This document shows positions 55,651-64,000 of a DNA stretch of 64,000 nucleotides, one piece after another. The position numbers were made by a program, and so were the translations under genes. Numbering within the stretch: position 1 is the first letter of the stretch; every line of letters starts with the position of its first letter. Where the stretch lies: assembly GCA_015060395.1 (NCBI GenBank), contig SUYP01000003.1, forward strand, positions 62,001 to 126,000, written 5' to 3'. The notes below the pieces were generated by a model. It searched no databases, was not told where the DNA came from, and saw nothing but the letters and a program-made list of their open reading frames with translations. This stretch comes from Bacteroidales bacterium. GTDB lineage: Bacteria > Bacteroidota > Bacteroidia > Bacteroidales > UBA932.

Positions 55651-57108
55651 ATGCAATCATATATTCGAGATAAGATGCTGTCGCTTCTTATTTTGTTGAG
55701 TATCATTCTCCTGTCCGGATGTTCGTCTTGGAAGACGCCTGAATCTGCCATAGATTCAAGGCCTTTGATCTTCCCGGATTACGCTGAGGTGTCCATCCCG
55801 AAAAATATCGCCCCTCTGAACTTCATTGTTGAAGGAGCTGACCGCATTCAGGCCAGTTTCAGCCACGAAGGCGTTGAACTGATCAGGGTAAAGGGCAATG
55901 ACGGTATCGTACAGATTCCTCTCAATAAGTGGCGCGAGCTTCTTGGTCAGGCTGCAGGTGGAAATATTGATGTCCAGGTGTCTGTATGGAGCAAGGAATA
56001 TCCTCGAGGCGTAGCTATGCTGCCGTTTCCTATCTATGTTGCTGATGACGATATAGATGAGTGGCTTGCATACCGACTTATCGAACCTGGATACAGGAGC
56101 TGGAGACAGGTCGGGCTTTATCAGAGATCCCTGACCTCTTTTGAGGAAATGCCTATAGTTACGAATGCCCAGTCAAACGAGACCTGTCTCAATTGTCATC
56201 ATTTCCCGTCATATTCATCCAAGAGTATGATGTTCCACGCAAGAGGTTCTGAAGGAGGTACCATCCTATATCACAATGGAAAGCTCTCCAAAATCAAATT
56301 CAATGAGATAGGCCCGAAAAAGAATACGACCTATCCGGCCTGGCATCCGGAAGGCAGGTACATCGCTTTTTCTTCCAATACGACAAGGCAGTCTTTCTAT
56401 CTTCACGGCAAGAAACCGATAGAGGTATATGACTATGCGTCCGACCTCCTGCTTTATGATACTGAACAGGGCAGGGTGCTGACTGATCCTCGTTTTATGA
56501 CTGACGAGGTCTTGGAAAGCTTCCCATCCTGGTCTCCTGACGGCAGAAATCTGTATTATGTGGCTGCCGATGCCAGAAAGCTGCCGGATGAGGTGGAGGA
56601 TATGCATTACCATATACTCAGAGTTCCGTTTGATCCGGCTGCGGGCAGCTTTGGAGAACAGATTGACACCGTATTCAAGGCAGAAGAGGGCAGTGCGTCA
56701 CACCCTCGCGTGTCGGCGGACGGACGGTATCTGCTTTATACCTGGGCAGAATACGGCACCTTCCCGGTATGGCATCCGGAAGCGGATCTGCGTATGATCG
56801 ATCTGCAGGCTATGCAGCCGGTGGATATTTCCCTGTGGAACGATCCTGACGAGACTGACAGTTACCACAGCTGGTCGTCCGACGGCAGATGGGCTGTCTG
56901 GGGAAGCCGCAGGCAGGACGGTAGATATACTCATCTGTATATAGCTCATTTCGATGCGGAGGGAGCTCCTCACAAGCCTTTCCTTCTCCCTCAGGAAGAC
57001 CCTCGCTATAATATCTGGCGCCTTAAATCCTATAATGTGCCTGAATTCATCGATGGAAAGGTCGAACTTCCTGATGAAGCGGCTGAATTGTTCAACCCTC
57101 AAAAGTAA
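55651..57108 (+). CDS. CxxCH-motif lipoprotein with PD40/TolB-like propeller repeats (A1)
   Basis: A 485-residue lipoprotein of unknown function. The start at MQSYIRDKML is chosen because it gives a charged n-region before the hydrophobic stretch and lipobox (LLSGC); ATGs at 55639 and 55675 are alternatives. An N-terminal domain opens with IFPDYAEVSIPKNIAPLNF. A single C-L-N-C-H haem-c-type motif (Cys179, Cys182, His183; bases 56185-56199) follows, then SMMFHARG with a Met and a His that are kept in the paralogues. The rest holds PD40-like repeats: AWHPEGRYIAFS, SWSPDGRNLYY, RVSADGRYLLYT and SWSSDGRWAVW. It heads the operon, 8 nt before M1. Haem binding is not proven. Confidence 0.7.
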   Translation: MQSYIRDKMLSLLILLSIILLSGCSSWKTPESAIDSRPLIFPDYAEVSIPKNIAPLNFIVEGADRIQASFSHEGVELIRVKGNDGIVQIPLNKWRELLGQAAGGNIDVQVSVWSKEYPRGVAMLPFPIYVADDDIDEWLAYRLIEPGYRSWRQVGLYQRSLTSFEEMPIVTNAQSNETCLNCHHFPSYSSKSMMFHARGSEGGTILYHNGKLSKIKFNEIGPKKNTTYPAWHPEGRYIAFSSNTTRQSFYLHGKKPIEVYDYASDLLLYDTEQGRVLTDPRFMTDEVLESFPSWSPDGRNLYYVAADARKLPDEVEDMHYHILRVPFDPAAGSFGEQIDTVFKAEEGSASHPRVSADGRYLLYTWAEYGTFPVWHPEADLRMIDLQAMQPVDISLWNDPDETDSYHSWSSDGRWAVWGSRRQDGRYTHLYIAHFDAEGAPHKPFLLPQEDPRYNIWRLKSYNVPEFIDGKVELPDEAAELFNPQK

Positions 57109-57116
57109 AGCCGGCG

Positions 57117-58550
57117 ATGAAAAAGATTTCCCTTGCTCCAGGCCGACTTCTGGCCATACTGTCAGCGCTTCTCCTGCTCATTTTCTGGGCTGTCTGGTTC
57201 TTCTGCTATCCGAACTTCCTGATATGGCTGGAAGGATATTCCTATTTTTCCACTTTACCGGATTTCACCTCGTTGTACGGAAGCATTCCGGAGGGAATTC
57301 CCGGATATATAGGAGCATTCCTTCACCAGTTCTATAAATGGCCTGCTTTGGGAGCCTTGATCCAGGCTTTCTTCGCAGTATGGCCTGTGGTATGCGCCGG
57401 GGTGATCGTAATCCGCATTTTTGAAGAACCCAAAGGACTTATATGGATCGCTTTCCTCGTCCTTCCGATATATATATACCGTCAGTTCTGGGATCTGCTT
57501 ATTTATTTCGGTGTCATATATTCAGCCGTTGCGACCGTGCTGATGCTCCTGGTCCTGGTGGCGGCTGCGATCTGGAAACCATCATTGAAAATGCCTGAGT
57601 TCCTGAAGAACAGATGGCTGAATCTGGTGGTTATGCTTGCTTCCGTAATATGTTCTGTCTATTTCCTCACGGGACTTGATCCGAGAAACAGGAGGCAGGA
57701 GGAAATTACACGTCTGGAGAATCTGGGACAGAACGGCCAGTGGCAGGAAATCCTCAGTCTGGTGACTCCGAAGGATGCGAAGCAGGACCAGCTTAAAAGC
57801 CGGTACGCCCTTCTTGCCTTGGCGGAAACCGGATATCTCACGGAATATGCATTCAGGTATGGCCTTTCCGGCCTGGACAGCTTCCTGTTCTATGATACAC
57901 CTGATCCGCTCTGTCTGAACTTCAATGCTCTTTTCTATCAGTGTATGGATATGCATAATGCAGTGATCCAGCAGTCATATCAGCAGGGAGTCCAGTCTGT
58001 GCCGGGCATCGGCTTCGCCTCGCTCAGACGTCTGGCTGACACATATATAGAACTGAAGGACTATGAGCTTGCCAGAAAGTATCTTGATATCCTTGCTCAC
58101 AGTACCTGTCACAGAGCCTGGGTAAAGGAAAGACTGCCGAAGCTGGAGTCGATAAAAAGAGAGGAGCCTGCATACCAGTATGACGAACACAAGGCTTTGA
58201 TCGCTGATTTCCCGCATACGATATCCTCAATGGTCGATCGTAATGTGGAGAACCGTAAATATACTGATCTCCTCCTCTGCGCTTATCTTGCAAACGAGGA
58301 TGGCGACAAGTTCCTGAACATATTGAGATATATCACCCCGTATCAGTATCCGGAAGGTACTCCTCTGCCACGCCTGTATGAAGAGGCTGTGATATTGATA
58401 TCTATGGTAAATCCTGAAGTCTTGTCAGAATTTCATATCAGCGAACAGACAAGAGCCAGATTTTCAGACTATGTGTCGATGATGAATACCGGCAGAGGCA
58501 CTCAGGCCTTGAAGAAGTATGCTGATACATATTGGGCTTATTCTTATTGA
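57117..58550 (+). CDS. DUF6057-like membrane protein with C-terminal helical repeats (M1)
   Basis: A 477-residue inner-membrane protein. About five hydrophobic spans lie in the first 190 residues (first at about 11-31). Between spans 1 and 2 is a probable periplasmic loop with SYFSTLPDFTSLYGS and the conserved block FLHQFYKWPALGALI. The C-terminal 280 residues are soluble and helical, TPR-like, including YIELKDYELARKYLDILAHSTCHRAW. I recognise it as the DUF6057 type; its function is unknown. It lies between two CxxCH lipoproteins, with 8 and 7 nt gaps, so it probably works with them in the envelope. Confidence 0.7.
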   Translation: MKKISLAPGRLLAILSALLLLIFWAVWFFCYPNFLIWLEGYSYFSTLPDFTSLYGSIPEGIPGYIGAFLHQFYKWPALGALIQAFFAVWPVVCAGVIVIRIFEEPKGLIWIAFLVLPIYIYRQFWDLLIYFGVIYSAVATVLMLLVLVAAAIWKPSLKMPEFLKNRWLNLVVMLASVICSVYFLTGLDPRNRRQEEITRLENLGQNGQWQEILSLVTPKDAKQDQLKSRYALLALAETGYLTEYAFRYGLSGLDSFLFYDTPDPLCLNFNALFYQCMDMHNAVIQQSYQQGVQSVPGIGFASLRRLADTYIELKDYELARKYLDILAHSTCHRAWVKERLPKLESIKREEPAYQYDEHKALIADFPHTISSMVDRNVENRKYTDLLLCAYLANEDGDKFLNILRYITPYQYPEGTPLPRLYEEAVILISMVNPEVLSEFHISEQTRARFSDYVSMMNTGRGTQALKKYADTYWAYSY

Positions 58551-58557
58551 GAATGAA

Positions 58558-60012
58558 ATGAAGAGAATACTGATCATATTGATGGCTGTAATCCAGCTTC
58601 TTTGTCCGGCAGGCTGCTGCCGGTGGGATGAGGCTGCTGTGCGTTCAGATGAATCACCTGTGATATTTCCTGATTATAAGGATGTTACAGTTCCGTATAA
58701 TATAGCTCCTCTCAATTTTATGATCGAGGGGGCCGATAGGCTGCAGGCACGTTTCATTCTTGATGGTAAGTCTTCTCTGGATGTCATCGGAAAGGATGGT
58801 ATCGTGGATATACCAGAAAAGGAGTGGACAGGTCTTCTCGAACAGGCGAAGGGAGCGAAGCTTACTGTCGAGGTCAGTATGTGGAACGATGAACATCCGG
58901 ACGGAGTGGCCTTCAAGCCCTTCGAGGTGAATGTTTCAGGAAATAAGATAGACGCTTGGGTCGCTTATCGTCTTATTGAGCCAGGGTATGAAGGCTGGCG
59001 TCAGCTTGGATTATATCAGAGGAATCTTGAGTCTTTCGAAGAGACGGCTATAGTAACCAATAAGGATGCCACTACAACCTGTCTGAATTGCCACCATTTC
59101 CCCGCATATTCATCAGAAAGTATGATGTTTCACGCCCGCGGTGCAAACGGCGGTACGATCCTTTATCATAACGGAGAGTTGAGTAAGATAGACTTCAAAA
59201 GCATCGGTCCCAAGAAGAATACCACATACCCTGCCTGGCATCCTGAAGGACGCTTCATAGCCTTCTCAGCCAATACGACCCATCAGGTCTTCTATGGAGA
59301 GGGCAGACAGCCGGTGGAGGTCTTTGACACAGCTTCGGACCTGCTGCTTTATGACATCGGGACAGGCGAGGTCCTGACCGACCCTCGTTTTCTTACGGAG
59401 CAGGCGCTCGAGACCTTTCCAGCCTGGTCACCGGATGGGAGATATCTGTATTTCTCATCATATCAGGCTCCGCAGCTGCCGGTATATTTCTCCGATAGTA
59501 TGAATTACGATCTTCTAAGAGTCTCCTTTGACTCGTCTTCACGTACTTTCGGTGAGAAGATAGACACTCTTTATAATGCAGAGGTCCAGGGCGGAAGTGC
59601 TTCGCATCCAAGGGTTTCCGCGGACGGTCGTTATCTCCTTTATACCTGGTCGCAGTACGGAACATTCCCTGTATGGCACCGGGAAGCCGACCTGCAGATG
59701 ATTGATCTTGAAACTATGGCTCCTGTAGATGTGTCTGTATGGAATGATGCCGAAGAGGCTGATAGCTATCATTCGTGGTCATCTGACGGCAGATGGGTCG
59801 TGTATGGAAGCCGCAGACTGGACGGACGCTTCACACGTCTGTTCATCGCCCATCTGGACGGATCCGGAGTGCCTTGCAAGCCGTTTCTCCTCCCTCAGAA
59901 AGATCCGAGACATAATGCTTGGCGCTTCAAGTCATTCAATGTGCCGGAATTTATAGACGGCAAGGTGGAGCTTCCAAAGGAGGCCGGGAACTTGTTCTAT
60001 AGTGAGGAATAA
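58558..60012 (+). CDS. CxxCH-motif lipoprotein with PD40/TolB-like propeller repeats (A2)
   Basis: A 484-residue paralogue of A1. The start MKRILIILM gives a lipobox at CPAGC; the longer frame overlaps M1. It keeps IFPDYKDVTVPYNIAPLNF at the N terminus, AYRLIEPGY and LGLYQRNLESFEE before the motif, and C-L-N-C-H at Cys175, Cys178 and His179 (bases 59080-59094), followed by SMMFHARG. The PD40 repeats AWHPEGRFIAFS, AWSPDGRYLYFS, RVSADGRYLLYT and SWSSDGRWVVY match those of A1 one for one, and the C terminus NVPEFIDGKVEL is identical. The strong conservation indicates a duplicated A-M unit with a kept function. Confidence 0.7.
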   Translation: MKRILIILMAVIQLLCPAGCCRWDEAAVRSDESPVIFPDYKDVTVPYNIAPLNFMIEGADRLQARFILDGKSSLDVIGKDGIVDIPEKEWTGLLEQAKGAKLTVEVSMWNDEHPDGVAFKPFEVNVSGNKIDAWVAYRLIEPGYEGWRQLGLYQRNLESFEETAIVTNKDATTTCLNCHHFPAYSSESMMFHARGANGGTILYHNGELSKIDFKSIGPKKNTTYPAWHPEGRFIAFSANTTHQVFYGEGRQPVEVFDTASDLLLYDIGTGEVLTDPRFLTEQALETFPAWSPDGRYLYFSSYQAPQLPVYFSDSMNYDLLRVSFDSSSRTFGEKIDTLYNAEVQGGSASHPRVSADGRYLLYTWSQYGTFPVWHREADLQMIDLETMAPVDVSVWNDAEEADSYHSWSSDGRWVVYGSRRLDGRFTRLFIAHLDGSGVPCKPFLLPQKDPRHNAWRFKSFNVPEFIDGKVELPKEAGNLFYSEE

Positions 60013-60023
60013 ATGTGGCAGGT

Positions 60024-61427
60024 ATGAAGAAACTGATTATAATTCTGGTATTTATAGTGCTTTGGGCCGGATGGCTCATAGGCTTTCCATATTACCTGAT
60101 GTGGCTGGAGGGTATAAGCCTTTTTACAACCCTCCCGGATTTTACATCGGTCCATTTCCATTTCCCTGATGATGTTTTCCGATACGCCGGTTCATTCATC
60201 CTGCAGTTCTATAAGAATCCGGCGGCGGCAGCGGCAATCCATACAGCATTCCCGATGTTGTGCATATTGTGCTGGTGGGCAATAGTAAAGAGACTTTTCA
60301 AGGATCCTGATTCTCTTTTATGGATAGTATTCCTGCCTTTGCCAGCAATCCTGTACTTCCTTGAAAATGATATGGATCTGGGAAAATCCTGTATGGTAGT
60401 GGCTCTGTCAGCTACCCTTGCTGCTGTGGCTGCAGTCGTGTCGTTGTTTGTGAAGAATAAGATCAGCCTTCCTGATTTTATGCACAAGACCTGGCTGTCG
60501 ATAGCTGTTCCAGCCGTCTGTACAGTTCTGTCTCTGGTCTTCATATATACTGGACCGATCATTACGCATTATGATGAACTGGCAGAGCTTGAATATCTTG
60601 CCCGGAAACAGAAATGGGATAAGGTTCTTGAGAAGGTGCCTCCTAAAGAAGCTAAGGCCAATCTTTTCAAGCGCAAGTATGCACTTCTCGCATTGTCCGA
60701 AACAGGCAGATTGGCTGATGATGCATTCCGATACAGCCTTTCCGGACCGGATGACTTCTATTTCCAGAAGCCCGTCTCTCCTCTGACATTCAATTATAAT
60801 ATGCTGTTCTACCAGCATCTCGGTATGGAGAACCCTCTGATTATGCTGGCATATCAGCAGGAGACCTTGTCAATGACCGGACTCTCTTTTGGTGCAGCCC
60901 GTACGATGGCAGATGCATATATAAGATTGAAGGATTATGATCTTGCGAAGAAATATATCGATATCCTGAGCCATTCCACCTGCCATCACAGATGGGTAAG
61001 GGAACGTCTTCCGCAGCTCGAAGCGATCAGGGATGTCGAGCCTGAGTATCCTCAGGTCGGTCCGAGATTCATAATGCAGGACTTCTTTGTAAATATGGCC
61101 TCTATGGTGTCAAGATATCCCGAAGACCGTAAGATCGCTGATTATCTTCTTTGCGGTGTCCTGTCCCAGAAGGATGGCTATAAGTTCTATGAAACCTTTT
61201 CGATTATAGCAGAGGAGCAATACCCGGACGGGAAAGGTCTTCCGCGTCTTTATCAGGAGGCTTTGTGCCCGATCTCAAAGCACGTGGACGGGCTCCTTCT
61301 GAAATATCATATAGACGATGAGGTCTGGGAGAAGTTTGTGGACTTCAATGATCTGATGAACAGCGGCAAGAGTCATATCGCCAAGAGGAGATATGCGGAT
61401 ACTTATTGGGCATACGTGTTTTTTTAG
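60024..61427 (+). CDS. DUF6057-like membrane protein with C-terminal helical repeats (M2)
   Basis: A 467-residue paralogue of M1. The start MKKLIIILVF is preferred over an in-frame GTG three codons upstream. It has about five membrane spans, the loop SLFTTLPDFTSVHF, FILQFYKNPAAAAAI in the same place as in M1, and the helical C-terminal part with YIRLKDYDLAKKYIDILSHSTCHHRW. Both M1 and M2 end in YADTYWAY plus one or two aromatic-rich residues, a shared C-terminal tail that may contact a partner. It follows A2 by 11 nt and precedes M3 by 3 nt. Confidence 0.7.
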   Translation: MKKLIIILVFIVLWAGWLIGFPYYLMWLEGISLFTTLPDFTSVHFHFPDDVFRYAGSFILQFYKNPAAAAAIHTAFPMLCILCWWAIVKRLFKDPDSLLWIVFLPLPAILYFLENDMDLGKSCMVVALSATLAAVAAVVSLFVKNKISLPDFMHKTWLSIAVPAVCTVLSLVFIYTGPIITHYDELAELEYLARKQKWDKVLEKVPPKEAKANLFKRKYALLALSETGRLADDAFRYSLSGPDDFYFQKPVSPLTFNYNMLFYQHLGMENPLIMLAYQQETLSMTGLSFGAARTMADAYIRLKDYDLAKKYIDILSHSTCHHRWVRERLPQLEAIRDVEPEYPQVGPRFIMQDFFVNMASMVSRYPEDRKIADYLLCGVLSQKDGYKFYETFSIIAEEQYPDGKGLPRLYQEALCPISKHVDGLLLKYHIDDEVWEKFVDFNDLMNSGKSHIAKRRYADTYWAYVFF

Positions 61428-61430
61428 CAG

Positions 61431-62930
61431 ATGAGACAGAAGTACGGAAATATTCTGCTGTATTTTGCGGCCGCAGTGCTTATGGGAGTGGGGATACACC
61501 TTACTCAGGAGTATCGTTTCTATAACATTGCAGTCAATGACCTGTTCATCTATGATTGGGCTGATATATGGGCAAAGCTATGCCGGACCGGAGGTTTCGC
61601 GACCCTGACGGCCTCTTTCCTTACGCAGTTCTTCCATATTCCCTTTGCCGGGACTGCCATAGTGACGGCTCTGTATCTTCTTGTCGCAAGGATATTCGCC
61701 GGAATCGGGGAGAAACTTTCAGGTAATGAGGGGATTGCCTGCGGATCCGGTTTCATTCCGGTCATATTCCTGTTTCTGTGCCTGGATAATGATTACTACA
61801 GATTCCAGGGACATACGGGCTATATCATAGTTCTTGCCGCAGTGTATGCGTATATATCTCTTCCTTCTGACAGACCGAAGCTCAGATATGCTGCCGGTAT
61901 CCTGTCCATCCCTCTGCTATATCACCTTTCAGGCAGCGTTACAGCAGTATATGCCATCTGCATCTTTATATGTGAGGTCATCAGAAACGGCCTTAAGGGG
62001 CTCCTTGCTCTGATATATCCGGCTGTCCTTGCTCTTACAGCCTTCATCAATGTGGAATATTCTATGGTGGACAGCTGGGAGCACGCCCTGACACCTTTTA
62101 TGTATTATTCCTGGCCTTCTACATACAATTTCCCTTTTACAGCCTGGGTTCTTGCGCCGGTCGTGATGCTTCTTGTCTGGAAAACCTCCGGATTCAAGAT
62201 GTCTGAGCGTGTAAATGTCTGGATTGCGTCTGCCGGCTTTGTTGCAGCATTTGCTATCTCCGGATACCTTTATTCGCAGGTACACAGCAGGAGCTATTAC
62301 CGTCTGATACAGGAGCAGCATTGGGCCTCCGAGGGTGACTGGGACAGGATCATCGAAACCGCTGACCGTCGCCAGCCGAACTATCTGATAAGCTATCTCA
62401 ATCTGGCTCTTGCACAGAAGGGACAGCTTGTCGAAAAACTGGGATACTACAATCCTCAGCCGGTCTCCAAGGTGATGTTCCCGACGCAGAACCTCAAGAC
62501 GGGACTGACCCTTCAAAGTACTGTATATCTGGCCTGGGGCTATGTCAGTGCGGCAAGGCAGGCTGCCTTTGATGCTGATATGGTGACTCCTGGAATGCAT
62601 AATCCTCAGCAGCTCAAGGTGCTGGTACTCACCAATCTGGCTCTGGATGCTCCGGAGGTCGCGGAAAAATATCTGGGTATTCTGGACAAGACCCTTTTCC
62701 ATAGAGCCTGGTCCGGGAATATGAGACGTCTGATGGCAGATCCGGCTGCGGCCGAAAAAGATGAGACATTAGCCAGACTGCGCAGATCTCTTCCGCAGAC
62801 CGGAGGCTATGTCCGTTATGAAGGTCTGAAGGGGGATATGCGTGACATTGCAGCTGCGGATCCTTCAAACACTATCCTTGCGCAGTTCTACACCGCATAT
62901 CAGATGCTTGAAACACTGGAGGAACGCTGA
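61431..62930 (+). CDS. Divergent DUF6057-like membrane protein (M3)
   Basis: A 499-residue membrane protein with more spans than M1 or M2 (about eight or nine in the first 290 residues). It is related through the motif FLTQFFHIPFAGTAI, which matches FLHQFYKWPALGALI of M1, and through the C-terminal block EVAEKYLGILDKTLFHRAW, which lines up with YELARKYLDILAHSTCHRAW. It lacks the YADTYWAY tail. It starts 3 nt after M2 and overlaps the start of A3 by one base, so it is in the same operon and probably the partner of A3. Function unknown. Confidence 0.65.
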   Translation: MRQKYGNILLYFAAAVLMGVGIHLTQEYRFYNIAVNDLFIYDWADIWAKLCRTGGFATLTASFLTQFFHIPFAGTAIVTALYLLVARIFAGIGEKLSGNEGIACGSGFIPVIFLFLCLDNDYYRFQGHTGYIIVLAAVYAYISLPSDRPKLRYAAGILSIPLLYHLSGSVTAVYAICIFICEVIRNGLKGLLALIYPAVLALTAFINVEYSMVDSWEHALTPFMYYSWPSTYNFPFTAWVLAPVVMLLVWKTSGFKMSERVNVWIASAGFVAAFAISGYLYSQVHSRSYYRLIQEQHWASEGDWDRIIETADRRQPNYLISYLNLALAQKGQLVEKLGYYNPQPVSKVMFPTQNLKTGLTLQSTVYLAWGYVSAARQAAFDADMVTPGMHNPQQLKVLVLTNLALDAPEVAEKYLGILDKTLFHRAWSGNMRRLMADPAAAEKDETLARLRRSLPQTGGYVRYEGLKGDMRDIAAADPSNTILAQFYTAYQMLETLEER

Positions 62931-64000
62931 TGAAAAGATATCTGTCATATATATTGTTCATATTCATTCTGGCCGCCTGCAGTCCTGAGATAAACGGGAA
63001 TATCGGCAGACAGCCTGAGATATTTCCGGATTACAGGGAGGTGACGATTCCTTCCAATATTGCTCCGATGAATTTTGAGGTGATGTCGCAGGAGGGAACC
63101 GGATGGCTTGCTGTGGTGAGAGGAGAATCTGACAGTTTGTGCATCCGCTCCGGTGACGGTCTGATCTCTTTCGGAAAGAGGCAATGGAAAAGGCTTATGC
63201 GTGAGAATGCAGGTGGGAAAATAAGCGTGAAGATATATGAGGAAAGAGAAGATGGCTGGTGTGCATATCTTCCTTTTGATATGTATGTCGTTGAGGGTGA
63301 AGTGGATCCGTATCTTGCGTACCGCCTGATCCCTCCCGGATACAGTCTCTGGCGTGAGATGAGCATCAGACAGAGAAATATTGAGTCTTTCGAAGAGAGA
63401 ACGGTCTATGCCAATACCCAGGGCAAGGGGAACTGTGTGAACTGCCATTCATTCTGTGACCGTGATCCGGACAGGATGCTCTTTCATCTGCGATCTGAAA
63501 TGGCCGGTACCTATATCTTCCGGGATGAGCATAAAGAGAGGCTTGACACCAAGACTGACAGCACGATGTCGGCCTTGGTATATCCATACTGGCATCCGTC
63601 AGGAAATTATGTGGCCTTCTCTGTAAACAGGACAAACCAGCTGCTTCATACGACCGACCCTGACCGTATAGAAGTGTTTGATGAGGCATCGGACGTTACT
63701 GTATATGATATAGACAATCATCAGATAGTGACATCTGATCTTCTGTCTTCGGAATCATCATTTGAGACATTCCCTACCTTCTCTCCAGACGGGACGAGCC
63801 TTTATTTCTGCTCTTCCAAGGCGGTTGCACCTATGCCCGAGAGATATCGTGATGCAAGATACAGCCTATGCCGTATTGACTTCGATCCGGAAGATTGTAC
63901 CTTCGGGTCTTCAGTTGATACCTTGTATAATGCGGATGTCAAAGGAGGAAGTGTTTCATTTCCACGCATATCTCCTGATGGAAGATATTTGGTGTTTACT
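62930..64000 (+). CDS. CxxCH-motif PD40/TolB-like lipoprotein (A3), cut by the window edge
   Basis: The gene starts at the ATG overlapping the M3 stop (TGATG) and is open to the right edge, giving 357 residues so far. It begins MKRYLSYILFIFILAACS (lipobox LAAC), then IFPDYREVTIPSNIAPMNF, AYRLIPPGY and IRQRNIESFEE as in A1 and A2. The haem-c-type motif is C-V-N-C-H (Cys169, Cys172, His173; bases 63434-63448), and the downstream Met and His are kept as RMLFHLRS. PD40-like repeats YWHPSGNYVAFS, TFSPDGTSLYF and RISPDGRYLVFT follow. It is the most diverged of the three, but the motif residues are all present. Confidence 0.7.
   Translation, partial: MKRYLSYILFIFILAACSPEINGNIGRQPEIFPDYREVTIPSNIAPMNFEVMSQEGTGWLAVVRGESDSLCIRSGDGLISFGKRQWKRLMRENAGGKISVKIYEEREDGWCAYLPFDMYVVEGEVDPYLAYRLIPPGYSLWREMSIRQRNIESFEERTVYANTQGKGNCVNCHSFCDRDPDRMLFHLRSEMAGTYIFRDEHKERLDTKTDSTMSALVYPYWHPSGNYVAFSVNRTNQLLHTTDPDRIEVFDEASDVTVYDIDNHQIVTSDLLSSESSFETFPTFSPDGTSLYFCSSKAVAPMPERYRDARYSLCRIDFDPEDCTFGSSVDTLYNADVKGGSVSFPRISPDGRYLVFT

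Overview
The window is a chromosomal stretch from a member of the Bacteroidota, most likely an uncultured gut- or rumen-type Bacteroidales. The evidence is tandem SusC/SusD pairs, a hybrid two-component regulator, many lipoprotein signal peptides with an early Cys, BACON and DUF5018-like modules, TAnnTTTG-type -7 promoter boxes, almost no Shine-Dalgarno sequences, and Bacteroidota-type RNA polymerase genes. I see no rRNA, insertion sequence, phage gene or CRISPR array.

Region 1 (66-9963) looks like a beta-mannan/hemicellulose locus. A leftward pair encodes a DUF5018-like surface lipoprotein and a BACON-GH26 mannanase. Diverging from it is a tight rightward operon: type-B carboxylesterase, GH30 glycosidase, sodium/solute symporter, cytoplasmic GH130 phosphorylase and an unassigned clan-A-like glycosidase lipoprotein. 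An AraC regulator and a convergent NAGPA-type protein follow (10062-11819).

Region 2 (11899-31919) is core chromosome: purD and folD; then leftward tRNA-Thr, tRNA-Tyr, tRNA-Gly, tRNA-Thr, tuf, tRNA-Trp, secE, nusG, rplK, rplA, rplJ, rplL, rpoB and rpoC; then dxs, divergent from two MFS paralogues. dxs and the MFS pair share an unusually symmetric divergent promoter.

Region 3 (32078-55528) is a complete xylan utilisation locus. It has CE15 glucuronoyl esterase, a CE6-like/CBM48-like/CE1 fusion esterase, two GH43 enzymes, a convergent hybrid two-component regulator, and then susC-susD-susC-susD-surface glycan-binding protein-GH10 xylanase. The last six follow the xusA-E plus xyn10 layout known from Prevotella bryantii and Bacteroides ovatus. 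The expected work flow is: surface GH10 cuts xylan, SusC/D pairs import oligosaccharides, periplasmic esterases and GH43s strip and trim them, and the HTCS senses the products.

Region 4 (55651 to the right edge) is the least explained. One operon alternates lipoproteins that carry a single C-x-N-C-H haem-c-type motif in front of PD40/TolB-like propeller repeats with DUF6057-like multi-span membrane proteins that end in helical repeats, in the order A1-M1-A2-M2-M3-A3 (A3 runs off the edge). No function can be assigned; it is my main candidate for an undescribed system.

Two related, highly structured GC-rich palindromes lie between convergent gene ends (14026-14139 and 37567-37674). They share a core but have different outer stems, and several differences are compensatory. 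They look like a dispersed structured repeat family associated with terminators.
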